Shown one piece after another: positions 25,851 through 35,312 of a stretch of 64,000 nucleotides of DNA. This DNA is from Fulvivirgaceae bacterium JP3-4 (GTDB lineage: Bacteria; Bacteroidota; Bacteroidia; Cytophagales; Cyclobacteriaceae). The stretch spans positions 2,542,001 through 2,606,000 of the forward strand of contig JARKND010000001.1 in assembly GCA_029309925.1 (NCBI GenBank), given 5' to 3'. The notes below the pieces were generated by a model. It was given only the letters and a program-made list of their open reading frames with translations. It did not search any database and was not told the origin of the DNA. The stretch's first letter is position 1; the number at the start of each line of letters is the position of its first letter. A program made the position numbers and the translations under genes.

Positions 25851-26891
25851 TTAATAGTCTTTTCCCCGCGGCTTTCTAATTGCCACCTTCGTGGAAACAG
25901 GTTTGCCGAAATCCGGCCTGCCGTCTGTCGTCCACGTAAATGGCTGCGCGCGTGGCGACCGGTCCCTTCCGCATCCCTTTCCCGGCTCGGGATTGGCATG
26001 ATACAGAATCCAATCCTCTTTCCCATCAGGTGACTTGAAAAAAGAGTTGTGACCCGGAGCAAAAACACTGTCCGATGGTGAGGCGGTGAAAACAGGATCG
26101 GAAAATTTCTTCCAGGACCGCGCATCCAGTAGATCTGCCGTTGCGGAGGCGCTTAACATCCCCAAGGCATATTTCTCAGTCCAGCAGCCGCTTGCCGAAT
26201 AGATCAGAAATATGTTCTTTCCATTTACGAGAATCTGCGGTCCTTCATTTACTGAAACGTTTATATCTGCGCCATCTCGATTCAGGGACCCATACGTTTC
26301 CCACTCCAGTTCCGGTTTTGAGATCAGAACCCGCCTGCTACTGATCGTAACCGGATCGCTCATGGAGGCGATGTAAATATTCTGCGCGCCATCCTTGTCA
26401 CCCTCCCAACCCGACCAGACCATATACAATTTTTCATTGAGTTCGAATACTGAAGCATCGATTGCCCACTTGTCTGTCGGATCGGAAATTTTTCCGAAGA
26501 ACTTCCAGTCACCTTTCAACGGATCGGGAGACTGATTGTATATCGCATAGATTCTGTGATTCTCGTTTTTGCCATCATCAGCAGCAAAATACATGTACCA
26601 GGCGGAATCAATATAGTGGAGCTCGGGTGCCCATATCTGTTTGGAGTATGCTGTATTTGCCGGTGGCGTCCAGACGATCTTGCGTTCGGCATCTTTCAGG
26701 TCAGTGATGTTTTTTGTTTTCCAGATCTCGAGCCGATTACCGAACGTGTGCGTGTAGTAATAGTATCCTTCATGATACATACTCCATGGGTCAGCGCCAG
26801 AAGGCAGTAACGGGTTCACAAAAGTCTCACGATTGCGCTGGTCAGCGGAGTGAACAAGCAGGACAAAAAATATGAGGGTGTAACTCTTCAC
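25851..26891 (-). CDS. GH43 family glycoside hydrolase
   Basis: A 346-residue exported enzyme. A short hydrophobic signal (MKSYTLIFFVLLVHSADQ) precedes a single GH43 propeller with NPLLPSGADPWSMYHEGYYYY (catalytic Asp in GADPW), KWAIDASVFELNEKLYMVWSG (Asp) and VNEGPQILV (acid Glu). There is no accessory domain. The pattern is like arabinofuranosidases of the GH43 group that attack arabinan or arabinoxylan side chains. Together with the next GH43 gene (24313) it makes a two-gene unit for arabinose/xylose-containing glycans. Confidence 0.9.
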   Translation of the reverse strand: MKSYTLIFFVLLVHSADQRNRETFVNPLLPSGADPWSMYHEGYYYYTHTFGNRLEIWKTKNITDLKDAERKIVWTPPANTAYSKQIWAPELHYIDSAWYMYFAADDGKNENHRIYAIYNQSPDPLKGDWKFFGKISDPTDKWAIDASVFELNEKLYMVWSGWEGDKDGAQNIYIASMSDPVTISSRRVLISKPELEWETYGSLNRDGADINVSVNEGPQILVNGKNIFLIYSASGCWTEKYALGMLSASATADLLDARSWKKFSDPVFTASPSDSVFAPGHNSFFKSPDGKEDWILYHANPEPGKGCGRDRSPRAQPFTWTTDGRPDFGKPVSTKVAIRKPRGKDY

Positions 26892-26970
26892 GCTGATAGT
26901 TTCGGTGAAGATCGTTTTTAAAAGTCGTTTTTAAAAACGGTGAAATAAAACGTTGGTAGCCACGAAGGCA

Positions 26971-27894
26971 CTAAGGGTGGCTGCTAAACTTCGATTTCAA
27001 CCTGACCAGCTCACCCAGCAGGTTTGTGAAGGGTGCACCTTGCGGATGGCCCAACTCCCTGGCTATTGCCACAACTGCGAAATTCAGGCTGTCAATTTCC
27101 GTGGGACGTTTGTTACGAATATCCTGAAGTGTTGAGATGAGTTGTCCATCCGAGGATCTGCTGATCTTCAATATGGTATCTATAACGTCTTCACTTTTTA
27201 AAATTACTCCTGCATACTTCGCAACATTGACACATTCCCTGACCACACTGACCGCCAATGCCTGCGCGTTTTCGTCTCGGTAAAAAATCCCGTTGTCTGC
27301 GTCAAGCAGCGGGCAAATCGAATTAAATACACAGTTTGCGATCACCTTCGTCCATATTATTGGTTGAATATTCGCAACTGCTGTGAATTCAAAGTGTGGT
27401 GTATTTAACAGCGCGGCTATTTCCGGTGCACGATGGCCACTTCCACTAACGGTACCGATCGGTGATGGTGACACCGGCTTAAACCGTACAACGGTGTCGC
27501 TGATCGCCTGACTGGTTGAAAACAAAACGCATCGGAAAACATCGGTGAACCCTTCTGTTACAAAAGGTGCTTCAATGTTCAATCCGTTCTGCAGGATTAC
27601 GATTGGAGATTTGCCAGCTTTCCCGCGAATGGCGCTGGCGAGCGCTGCATTGGCGAATGCCTTGCTGGCAACTACGATCACACCATCGAGCGCGGTATGA
27701 CTGTTCAGCGTTGAGATGCTGACGGAAGCATGCAATGCAGCACCACCATTCAATATCACTTCAAATGCTTTTATTTCTGATGGTAGATTATCCACGCTGC
27801 TTCTGAGTAATTCAACATGACGGCCAGCCTGCGACAGAAATACGGCCAGCGCTTTTCCAATCGCACCTGCTCCAATAATGTAAATTTTCTTCAT
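26971..27894 (-). CDS. PanE/ApbA-type ketopantoate reductase family protein
   Basis: A 307-residue NADPH-dependent reductase. The Rossmann start is MKKIYIIGAGAIGKALAVFL, the middle has VVASKAFANAALASAI and LQNGLNIE, and the second domain has the Lys-x4-Asn pattern (WTKVIANCVFNSICPL) and SSDGQLISTLQDIRNKRPTEIDSL in segments, as in ketopantoate reductase. The true start is the ATG at 27894; the longer open frame reaches back into the permease gene. In PanE it reduces 2-ketopantoate for vitamin B5, but paralogs have other substrates. It is 2 bases after an amino acid permease. Confidence 0.85.
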   Translation of the reverse strand: MKKIYIIGAGAIGKALAVFLSQAGRHVELLRSSVDNLPSEIKAFEVILNGGAALHASVSISTLNSHTALDGVIVVASKAFANAALASAIRGKAGKSPIVILQNGLNIEAPFVTEGFTDVFRCVLFSTSQAISDTVVRFKPVSPSPIGTVSGSGHRAPEIAALLNTPHFEFTAVANIQPIIWTKVIANCVFNSICPLLDADNGIFYRDENAQALAVSVVRECVNVAKYAGVILKSEDVIDTILKISRSSDGQLISTLQDIRNKRPTEIDSLNFAVVAIARELGHPQGAPFTNLLGELVRLKSKFSSHP

Positions 27895-27896
27895 GC

Positions 27897-29351
27897 TCAG
27901 CTTTTCTTCTTTTGAAGTGTACTTCGTTTTACACCATAGGCGAAGTAGATCACGACACCGATCACCAGCCAGACGATGAGTCGCAGCCAGTTTGCCGGAC
28001 CAAGCGTATAAATTAGTCCTGTGCACACGACAACACCAAGGATCGGAACCAGAGGAACCCACGGGGTGCGGAATGGACGTGGAATCTCCGGATTTGATTT
28101 ACGAAGGATAATGATCCCCAGACATACCAGCACAAATGCGAACAATGTTCCGATCACGGTCATATCTGAAATGATTGAAGCAGGAACAAACGCAGCAATG
28201 ATTCCCACAAAAATAAAAAAGAGGATATTGGACTTCCAGGGAGTCTTAAATTTATTGTGGAGCTGCGAGAAAACCGGAGGAACCAATCCGTCTTTCGACA
28301 TTGAGAAGAAAACCCGCGACTGGCCCATCAGCATGACAAGAATCACTGATGAAAATCCAGCAAGGATTGCCACCGTCACCAATGTAGACAGCCACCCATA
28401 TCCATGCATGTACGTGTCTATGACGTACGTGACCGATGCCTCCTGTCCCATCGTCTGAAATTCTTTATAGTTGGCTACACCCGAGAGCACATGCGCGAAT
28501 AGAATATATAGCACAACGCAAATCAGCAGCGATAACAGAATTCCTTTTGGCATATCACGCTGCGGATCTTTTGCTTCCTGCGCGGCAGTGGACACAGCGT
28601 CAAAACCGATGAACGCAAAGAATACAACACCAGCTCCTGCAAATATTCCGCTCCAGCCAAACTCCCCTGACGCTCCGGTGTTGGCAGGTAAATACGGAGC
28701 ATAGTTTGCTGAGTCAATGAACGACCATCCGAACCCGATAAAAAGCAAAACGATTCCCACTTTGATGATCACGATAACTCCATTGACGAGTGACGAACCC
28801 CTGACACCCCTGATCAACACGAGCGAGAGCAGCAGGATGATGAAGAGTGCAGGAATGTTCATGATTCCCTGAACCCCTTCTGCCGATTGCTGAAAAGGAG
28901 AATGCGACCACCGGTAAGGGATCTGAATATGAAAGAGATTGCCGAGAAGTTTGTTTAAATATTCAGACCATGACGTGGCAACCTTTGCGGACGCAACACC
29001 ATATTCGAGCACGAGGTCCCAGCCTATGATCCAGGCAATGAACTCGCCCATTGTCGCGTAGGCATAGGTGTAAGCGCTGCCGGCAATCGGAATCATCGAG
29101 GCAAACTCAGCATAACACAAGCCGGCCAACGCACAGCCTATACCGGCAATTAAAAAACTTATGGAGACAGCGGGCCCCGTGTGGTAGCCGATTGCCTCTG
29201 CCGTGCTCGTGAAAAGTCCGGCACCGATGATGGCACCGATCCCCAATGCAATCAACCCTGTTGTTCCGATTGTTCTTTTGAGACCCTTCGAGCCTCCGTC
29301 AGCTTCTGCCACAAGCAGGCTGATGTCCTTTTTTTGCCAGACGTTCCGCAT
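27897..29351 (-). CDS. APC-family amino acid permease
   Basis: A 484-residue inner-membrane transporter with about twelve helices. The first helix carries the APC motif GIGAIIGAGLFTSTAEAIG, and EFASMIPIAGSAYTYAYATMGE and FFAFIGFDAVSTAAQEAKDP place it in the cationic amino acid (CAT/YfnA) group. The substrate is probably an amino acid taken up by proton symport. It is directly followed (2 bases) by the PanE-like gene, which suggests a common operon. A TAGTTTTG -7 box lies at 29377-29384, 26 bases before the start. Confidence 0.93.
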   Translation of the reverse strand: MRNVWQKKDISLLVAEADGGSKGLKRTIGTTGLIALGIGAIIGAGLFTSTAEAIGYHTGPAVSISFLIAGIGCALAGLCYAEFASMIPIAGSAYTYAYATMGEFIAWIIGWDLVLEYGVASAKVATSWSEYLNKLLGNLFHIQIPYRWSHSPFQQSAEGVQGIMNIPALFIILLLSLVLIRGVRGSSLVNGVIVIIKVGIVLLFIGFGWSFIDSANYAPYLPANTGASGEFGWSGIFAGAGVVFFAFIGFDAVSTAAQEAKDPQRDMPKGILLSLLICVVLYILFAHVLSGVANYKEFQTMGQEASVTYVIDTYMHGYGWLSTLVTVAILAGFSSVILVMLMGQSRVFFSMSKDGLVPPVFSQLHNKFKTPWKSNILFFIFVGIIAAFVPASIISDMTVIGTLFAFVLVCLGIIILRKSNPEIPRPFRTPWVPLVPILGVVVCTGLIYTLGPANWLRLIVWLVIGVVIYFAYGVKRSTLQKKKS

Positions 29352-29376
29352 CGTTTTTGGATTTTTGTGAACGATC

Positions 29377-29384
29377 CAAAACTA
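29377..29384 (-). promoter_or_regulatory. Probable -7 element for the permease-PanE operon
   Basis: TAGTTTTG on the minus strand, the same word and context (CCAAAACTATGT on the plus strand) as before the barrel gene at 1863. The -33 region is weak. Confidence 0.35.
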
Positions 29385-29444
29385 TGTCTTACATCCGCGG
29401 CAGCACCAGCGCGGTTTTAAAGAATAGCAAAAAATAACAGCGGG

Positions 29445-29470
29445 AAATAAAGTGTAACTGCAATTACACT
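29445..29470 (-). terminator. Possible terminator after the 7TM protein
   Basis: AGTGTAA (29451-29457) and TTACACT (29464-29470) form a 7-pair hairpin that reaches into the stop codon of the gene at 29469. On the minus strand it is followed by TTATTT, a weak U-rich run. Confidence 0.4.
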
Positions 29471-30608
29471 AAGTTACAATGGCTTTATACTGTTGATTTT
29501 CAGTAGTGTTGATGAATTCGCGCAACAACGTTTCGTCAATTTTGATGTTATCCGGCACAATGCGCAAGCGGTATTTTCCCTGCCCGATGAACGTGAAGAG
29601 ATCTTTCCGATCTAGCTTTTGCGCCTCTTCCAGCTGCAGGATCTCATTCATGTTGTCGATGATGCGGCTGAGATAGGTCTGGTTGTTGATCTCACCACCG
29701 GCTCCGATGAGGATGCTTTGCGCAGCCTCATTGCCGTACTTCCTCCGAACCGCGAACTTCAGCAGGTTCGTGTACTGTGTTGTCTTCGATCCGAATTCAA
29801 TCGTAGCGTTAAACACTTTTTTAGACGGGATGGTGATCTTGATGAGCGACCAGTCCATAAAGCTGATCATCATTTCATTCGGCCTGGGCATGGTGGCAAG
29901 CTGAATCACCCAGCTCGTGGCAAGCACCAGGGCGATGGCTATAAACGAAGTTTTAGCAGTGATCTTGATCAGGTTTTTTGTAAAATCATCATAGAGGTCG
30001 GGAAAGGCATCCGGCAGAATAGAGACAAAAATAAAGACAATAGCGATGACGGATATTACAGCAACGATCGTCAGCCCGCGACTGGAGAACGTTTTATAAA
30101 ACGTGACGATGAGCAGAAATGTCAGGAAACCCGAGAGCCCAAGATCCGGAAGCGCGCTTAATCGCACGCCACTTACCAGGTCGTTTTCGCCCAATGCAAG
30201 CGGCATCACCGCGGTAAGTACACCCAATATAATAATGAGTGCCACGATCCGCCTTGTGTTGCGCTTATGCTTGTGGATGAATTGCGGTGCATGATCTGCA
30301 TAGCAAAGCGCAAGGAAGAGGAACAGATCGTTTGCAATGGAGAACAAATTGTTTGTGGTCCTGAACGCAATGGTTTGAAAAAAATCCAACCGATAGCCAA
30401 GGTAGGCCCACACACCCGCGATCACCCAAACAAAAATCGCAATACTCAAATACAACAATCCCTTATCAAGACGCCTGGGTGAATTGTCTTCCTGCAGGAT
30501 CTGCCGGAACCGATCGCTGATGTTGTACCATATCGCCAGCAGCAACAATGCACCGGTAAACGAGATTACTATGTGCGCAAGAATATAGAAACGTATTACG
30601 TCAGTCAT
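29469..30608 (-). CDS. Hypothetical membrane protein with cytoplasmic C-terminal domain
   Basis: A 379-residue protein with about seven membrane helices in the first 240 residues, then a soluble tail of about 140 residues (SLIKITIPSKKVFNATIEFG, LLKFAVRRKYGN, FIGQGKYRLRIVPDNIKI) that is alpha/beta and not a known kinase, cyclase or DNA-binding domain. It looks like a membrane sensor with a new or unrecognised output module. The gene is alone between the permease and the GH172 gene, 110 bases apart, on the same strand as both. Confidence 0.6.
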   Translation of the reverse strand: MTDVIRFYILAHIVISFTGALLLLAIWYNISDRFRQILQEDNSPRRLDKGLLYLSIAIFVWVIAGVWAYLGYRLDFFQTIAFRTTNNLFSIANDLFLFLALCYADHAPQFIHKHKRNTRRIVALIIILGVLTAVMPLALGENDLVSGVRLSALPDLGLSGFLTFLLIVTFYKTFSSRGLTIVAVISVIAIVFIFVSILPDAFPDLYDDFTKNLIKITAKTSFIAIALVLATSWVIQLATMPRPNEMMISFMDWSLIKITIPSKKVFNATIEFGSKTTQYTNLLKFAVRRKYGNEAAQSILIGAGGEINNQTYLSRIIDNMNEILQLEEAQKLDRKDLFTFIGQGKYRLRIVPDNIKIDETLLREFINTTENQQYKAIVT

Positions 30609-30719
30609 CTTGAGATTTAAAGCGATGGCGTTAAAATAAGATCATTATTGGCATTCACCAAACAAAGGCCGGATGTTCCGGTTGCCGGTTAGGCAAATCA
30701 CAGGATACGAGAATTTCCC

Positions 30720-32663
30720 TTACTTTCTGTCAAGCGGTTCAAACTGCACACTGAAAATTCTTACAGCAGTGTCTCCTGACTTTTTGCGGATCGTTAAAGT
30801 TTTTAATTCATCCGTGATTTCAATTTCACCCGAATGTATCGCCTCGCCCTTCGCAGGCTTTTGCTTTTCTGAAAGCCATTCTGAAATTTGTTTCGATCGC
30901 TGCCAGAGACTAAAGGGACCTGAGTCGGGAGTCATTTCGTACTCCAGATACACTTTATATCGGCCGTTATCAAGTTTGTCCAAAAAGATCTGAGCGATCG
31001 GCACTGCTTCTGGATCGATGTGCGCAAACCACTGGTCGGACTTTTTCATCGAGAACACGATGGACGGATCCTGATAGTCCGCGGCTCCAAGCCAGTAAAG
31101 TGAGTATACCATACCCTGCGGAGTAAGCTTATGTCTCCGCGATATTTTCTCACTCTCGTTAAGAGCGCTTGCTGGTTTGTTGTTAAACCTGGCATTGTCA
31201 GCGTAAAAGAAACCTATTGACGTATATTCAGTCCTCACGTTGTTACCGGCATCGGGTTGATGCTCGATACTCAATTGAAAAGACTTCTCGAAATTTAATT
31301 TGTCACTCAGATAAAAGCGATATCCACCTGTGCGTGACGTCATCATATCATACTCAAGACAGCCGTGGATCGGTAAGCTCATCCTGCGATCCCATCGGTC
31401 GATGACTGCATACCATCCTCCGTTAAAATAGTCTTCCGAGCCCGTTCCATGAAGCCGTAGATTTCCGTCAATCGTTGCGCGATCATCTCCTTCAAAATAC
31501 CATGTCGAGCCGGCTTCCAGACCTTGCGTTACAAGCATCGTCCCTACATAATGTCCTTTTCCAGTTACATCAGCAATTGTATGCGAGGTACCTGAAGGGA
31601 TATTGTACTGCGTCTGATACTGGGCGTAGAACTTTCCCTCCTGTGCGCTATTTCTTTTCTCCTCGGTATAAAAGATCGTTCCGGTAACGCTGATGTCGTG
31701 TTGATTGTCATTCCCTTCAGTGTATGCCAGACTGACCTCTGCAGACCTGTCAAAGGGCATTGGCAGATACGAGTAAAGATGTAGCATATCCGATCCAAGC
31801 AAAATGGACCTCATGGCTGGCTTACCGAATGCAAAACCAAAAAAATCGTGCAGCGGCAGATCAATCGACTTCACCGTTTCATTGTCCCAACGCGCTGTCA
31901 GACGAATTTTGTGATAAGCATTAACCAGTGATCCGGCATCGAGCTCCATTCCCACGATCCGACCACCACGTTGCATACCGAAGAGTGAATGCTCCTCTCC
32001 CGGTCGCAGCGTTACAGCTACTTTCCTTGACCTTAGTGCACTGCCATAACGCTGGAGCGGTGACTGCTTTCGGCTCCAGGTCGCGCTGACGGCATCAATC
32101 TCTTTTTGATGGGTGCGCACCATGTCTGCGGTGAATGATTGAACGTTATCCCGAGTTGACAGGCTGCGGTATTGTGTCTGATGGAAACGCAGAAGCTTGC
32201 CTGTGTATACAATTTTCAGAGAGCGCTCATACGGAATCGGGAGATAACAGTAATAGCCACCGACCTCATTGCCAGACAAAGGTGCAAGGAATGGAAACTG
32301 CTTTCCCGTAAAAAGGTCGATGAACGGTATGGCTATGCGCGCTTGTTTTTCTCCGTCAAAGTAAAATTTAACCGTGTCTCTTGTAGGCGTGGGCGTCCAT
32401 ATCCTGTTCACGACCCCGGGGCCCTCGAGGTCTGCCATCACGAGACCACCCGACTCTTCACGAACGGCAGAGTACTTTCCGCTGAAGCCGTCATCGTTCC
32501 CTCCGGTGCGGTCGTAACTTGACAATTGGTGCATTTCACCGGTGCGGTACAGCCCGAGGCGCGAGATGTCGGAAAGATTGGAAAGCTCGCGCGAATAAAA
32601 ATCCTGCGCGCAAACATCAATGCTGATGCAAAGGACAACAACCTGAATAATAAAGTTTCTCAT
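30720..32663 (-). CDS. DUF2961 / GH172 family protein
   Basis: A 647-residue exported protein. The ATG at 32663 starts a signal peptide (MRNFIIQVVVLCISIDVCAQ); the longer frame from 32708 adds 15 residues without meaning. The mature protein has the DUF2961 pattern (EGPGVVNRIWTPTPTRDTV, KFYFDGEKQARIAIPF, HGTGSEDYFNGGWYAVIDR, YRFYLSDKLNFEKS), two jelly-roll folds as in the GH172 difructose-anhydride and arabinofuranoside hydrolases; the Glu in GSEDYF is at the place of a catalytic residue. It probably cuts fructan- or arabinan-type glycosides in the periplasm. It is divergent from the CocE-type gene. Confidence 0.85.
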   Translation of the reverse strand: MRNFIIQVVVLCISIDVCAQDFYSRELSNLSDISRLGLYRTGEMHQLSSYDRTGGNDDGFSGKYSAVREESGGLVMADLEGPGVVNRIWTPTPTRDTVKFYFDGEKQARIAIPFIDLFTGKQFPFLAPLSGNEVGGYYCYLPIPYERSLKIVYTGKLLRFHQTQYRSLSTRDNVQSFTADMVRTHQKEIDAVSATWSRKQSPLQRYGSALRSRKVAVTLRPGEEHSLFGMQRGGRIVGMELDAGSLVNAYHKIRLTARWDNETVKSIDLPLHDFFGFAFGKPAMRSILLGSDMLHLYSYLPMPFDRSAEVSLAYTEGNDNQHDISVTGTIFYTEEKRNSAQEGKFYAQYQTQYNIPSGTSHTIADVTGKGHYVGTMLVTQGLEAGSTWYFEGDDRATIDGNLRLHGTGSEDYFNGGWYAVIDRWDRRMSLPIHGCLEYDMMTSRTGGYRFYLSDKLNFEKSFQLSIEHQPDAGNNVRTEYTSIGFFYADNARFNNKPASALNESEKISRRHKLTPQGMVYSLYWLGAADYQDPSIVFSMKKSDQWFAHIDPEAVPIAQIFLDKLDNGRYKVYLEYEMTPDSGPFSLWQRSKQISEWLSEKQKPAKGEAIHSGEIEITDELKTLTIRKKSGDTAVRIFSVQFEPLDRK

Positions 32664-32842
32664 AACAATTGGGATTGCATACTCAAGAAACGAATAAAAT
32701 GCATTCAATCCAGCAGCAGATGAAACTAATGGCTGAGCATGATCACTGTTGAGCGGAAGCTTTCGGCCGCCTGTGTAACACGTTTGCGCATGATCAGGAA
32801 ATTAAATCGGATTGATTAACTTTCAACACTAAACCTATCGAA

Positions 32843-34747
32843 ATGAAAAGAATTTATTCCTTTCTCGTTTTATTCTATGTCATTTTTTTCGCCATTCTTC
32901 CTGGTTTCGCGCAGCAGCAAACGCAGGATGACAAGGAAGTCATCGCTGAGCTTGAAAAAGTGGCGGTCATCGACCAAAAAGTGATGATGCCGATGCGCGA
33001 TGGTGTGCGGCTCGCAACTGACATCTATCGCCCAAAGGGTGACGGAAAGTATCCGATCATTTTTTCGAGAACACCGTACAATTTTAATTCCTATCGGGAC
33101 GGTGAACTTGTCACACGTACCATGAAAACCGCGCTTGACGCAGTGAAAAGGGGCTACGCCTATGTAGTTCAAAATGAACGTGGTCGCTTTTTCTCTGAAG
33201 GCGAATGGGACATTCTGGGAACACCACTCACCGATGGCTACGATGCGCTGACGTGGATGGCAAAGCAGCCCTGGAGCAGTGGCAAGGTAGGGCTGTTGGG
33301 TTGTTCATCGACTGCCGAATGGCAGATGGCTGTTGCATCCATGGAACATCCTGCGCTTGGCGCGATGGTACCGCAGGGCTTCGGTGCGGGTGTAGGCCGC
33401 GTGGGAAAATATTATGAGCAGGGAAACTGGTTCAGAGGTGGCGCACAGCAAATGCTTTTCACATCATGGCTATACGACACGCAGCATGATGAAGTAAAAC
33501 CCACACTTCCAAAAAACGTTTCGCAGGAAGATCTCCAAAGGATCCAGCGCTTCTACGACATGGCACCGCGCTACCCGAAGGTCGACTGGTCTGAACAATT
33601 TAAACACTTGCCGATCCAGGACATTATCAAGGATGCAAACGGTCCAAAAGGCGTGTATGAAAAAATGATCAGGCGAACACCAAATGACTCTGCCTGGTAT
33701 CAGGGTGGGCTCTATCACGACAATATGCCTTTCAATACTCCTGCATTCTGGTTCGTTTCATGGTACGATGTATCCACGAGTCCGAACCTCGCGCTTTATA
33801 ATCATGTCCGCTCAAATGCGAAAGAACAAAACGTAAGAGATGCGCAGTACCTGGTGATCGCTCCTACCCTTCACTGCGGCTACAAGCGTGCAACAGAGAA
33901 CACGGTGGTTGGAGAACGCAGCGTTGGCGATGCAAGACTTGATTATGATGACATGGTGTTTGCGTGGTTCGACCTCTGGCTGAAACAGCAACCCAATGAC
34001 GTGATGAAAAACATGCCGAAAGTCCGCTATTACACGATGGGCGCAAACAGATGGCAGACATCTGAAACATGGCCTCCGGCAAACACCACGATGATGACAT
34101 ACTATCTCAACAGCGCAGGAAAAGCTAATACTTTGAATGGTGACGGAATACTGAGCCCGAAAAAAGCATCAAAAGATGTTCCGGATGTTTTCACCTACGA
34201 CCCGATGAACCCTGTTCCCTCGTATGGTGGCAATGTCTGCTGCGTTGGTAACGCAATCCAGGGCGGAGCATTTGATCAGCAACAAATAGAAAAGCGTGAG
34301 GATATTCTCGTGTACACTTCAGAACCGTTGAAAGAAGGAATTGAAGTGAGTGGTTTTATTGAGGCAACATTGTACGTTTCATCCGATGCAAAAGACACCG
34401 ACTTCACGATCAAGCTGATCGATGTTTATCCCGATGGCAAAGCGTATAACCTTGATGAAACGATTCAGCGCGTACGGTACAGGGAAGGATATGACAAGGA
34501 AGTTTTTATGAAGGAAGGCGAAGTCTATAAAATAGAAATGACCCCGATGTCCACCAGCAACTATTTTGAAAAAGGTCATCGCATCCGCATTGAGATCTCA
34601 AGCAGCAACTTTCCGCGATTTGACCGGAACCTCAACACGGGTGGAAAAAATTATGATGAATCAAAAGGTGTTGTGGCGCATAATAAGATTCACCATTCAG
34701 CGAAATATCAAAGTACGGTAAGACTGCCTGTTGTTGGGAAAAAATAA
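32843..34747 (+). CDS. CocE/NonD family (X-Pro dipeptidyl-peptidase-like) hydrolase
   Basis: A 634-residue exported serine hydrolase. A signal peptide ends at GFAQQ, then comes an alpha/beta-hydrolase of the S15 type: [32 protein letters not shown], nucleophile Ser in [12 protein letters not shown], His in TLHCGYKRA. The C-terminal jelly roll (X-Pro[24 protein letters not shown] type, [18 protein letters not shown]) closes it. Members act as peptidases, esterases, acylases or glutaryl-type amidases; the exact substrate is not known. A TAACTTTC box (32817-32824) is 19 bases before the start. Confidence 0.88.
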   Translation: MKRIYSFLVLFYVIFFAILPGFAQQQTQDDKEVIAELEKVAVIDQKVMMPMRDGVRLATDIYRPKGDGKYPIIFSRTPYNFNSYRDGELVTRTMKTALDAVKRGYAYVVQNERGRFFSEGEWDILGTPLTDGYDALTWMAKQPWSSGKVGLLGCSSTAEWQMAVASMEHPALGAMVPQGFGAGVGRVGKYYEQGNWFRGGAQQMLFTSWLYDTQHDEVKPTLPKNVSQEDLQRIQRFYDMAPRYPKVDWSEQFKHLPIQDIIKDANGPKGVYEKMIRRTPNDSAWYQGGLYHDNMPFNTPAFWFVSWYDVSTSPNLALYNHVRSNAKEQNVRDAQYLVIAPTLHCGYKRATENTVVGERSVGDARLDYDDMVFAWFDLWLKQQPNDVMKNMPKVRYYTMGANRWQTSETWPPANTTMMTYYLNSAGKANTLNGDGILSPKKASKDVPDVFTYDPMNPVPSYGGNVCCVGNAIQGGAFDQQQIEKREDILVYTSEPLKEGIEVSGFIEATLYVSSDAKDTDFTIKLIDVYPDGKAYNLDETIQRVRYREGYDKEVFMKEGEVYKIEMTPMSTSNYFEKGHRIRIEISSSNFPRFDRNLNTGGKNYDESKGVVAHNKIHHSAKYQSTVRLPVVGKK

Positions 34748-34772
34748 GGCTGAACTTCTAAACAACATCCTG

Positions 34773-35177
34773 ATGAAACTCTTTTTGAAAGACCTGATCT
34801 TCTTCGGACTGGTGTTGTGCGTGAGCCTTGTGCTATGGAAGACTTTTATGGGCATCACGGCACTCGACATTCAGCTGCACGATACTTATTTCGTCTTTGA
34901 CGCGAATGCGTGGACATTTCTAGTTGGCGGCATTACAACATTGCTGTATTTTTTAGCACTGGGAATTCGGAGAAAGTTTTCGACAACCGGAGCTAACATC
35001 GGCCTGATTGCCGGCCTACTTGCCTTTTCATTCATCCTTTTTAATTTTTTACGAATTTTACTCTCAGTTGTTTCCGGCTATACGGCTGCGATCATCGTGG
35101 GGACATTGCTTATCGCATCTCTATTCTTTACAATTATTCTTATCAGGAAGACATACAACCTCCTCAAAGGCCAATAG
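34773..35177 (+). CDS. Hypothetical membrane protein
   Basis: A 134-residue protein with four predicted membrane helices separated by short loops. The ATG at 34773 was chosen because the longer frame from 34731 starts inside the end of the CocE gene. The segment TALDIQLHDTYFVFDANAW after the first helix is a motif seen in small Bacteroidota membrane proteins that resemble the end of cytochrome oxidase subunit I (the LHDTYFVVAHFH motif), but no haem histidines are seen here. It lies 25 bases after the CocE gene and may be co-transcribed with it. Confidence 0.6.
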   Translation: MKLFLKDLIFFGLVLCVSLVLWKTFMGITALDIQLHDTYFVFDANAWTFLVGGITTLLYFLALGIRRKFSTTGANIGLIAGLLAFSFILFNFLRILLSVVSGYTAAIIVGTLLIASLFFTIILIRKTYNLLKGQ

Positions 35178-35312
35178 CCTAAATCGTACGGCAGCAGTAA
35201 ACGGATGGGAAACATTTCACCTTGAACCGCTAATGCCATATGACCGCTAATAACTCTGGACTGCATAAGTCACGCTCTGGTCTGAACTAAAGTCTATGCG
35301 GGCCCTCCTGCC

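Noticed and set aside
27895-28062. Extra N-terminal 56 residues of the PanE-like protein
   Set aside because: They come from another frame of the permease gene; the Rossmann fold starts at MKKIYIIGAG (27894).
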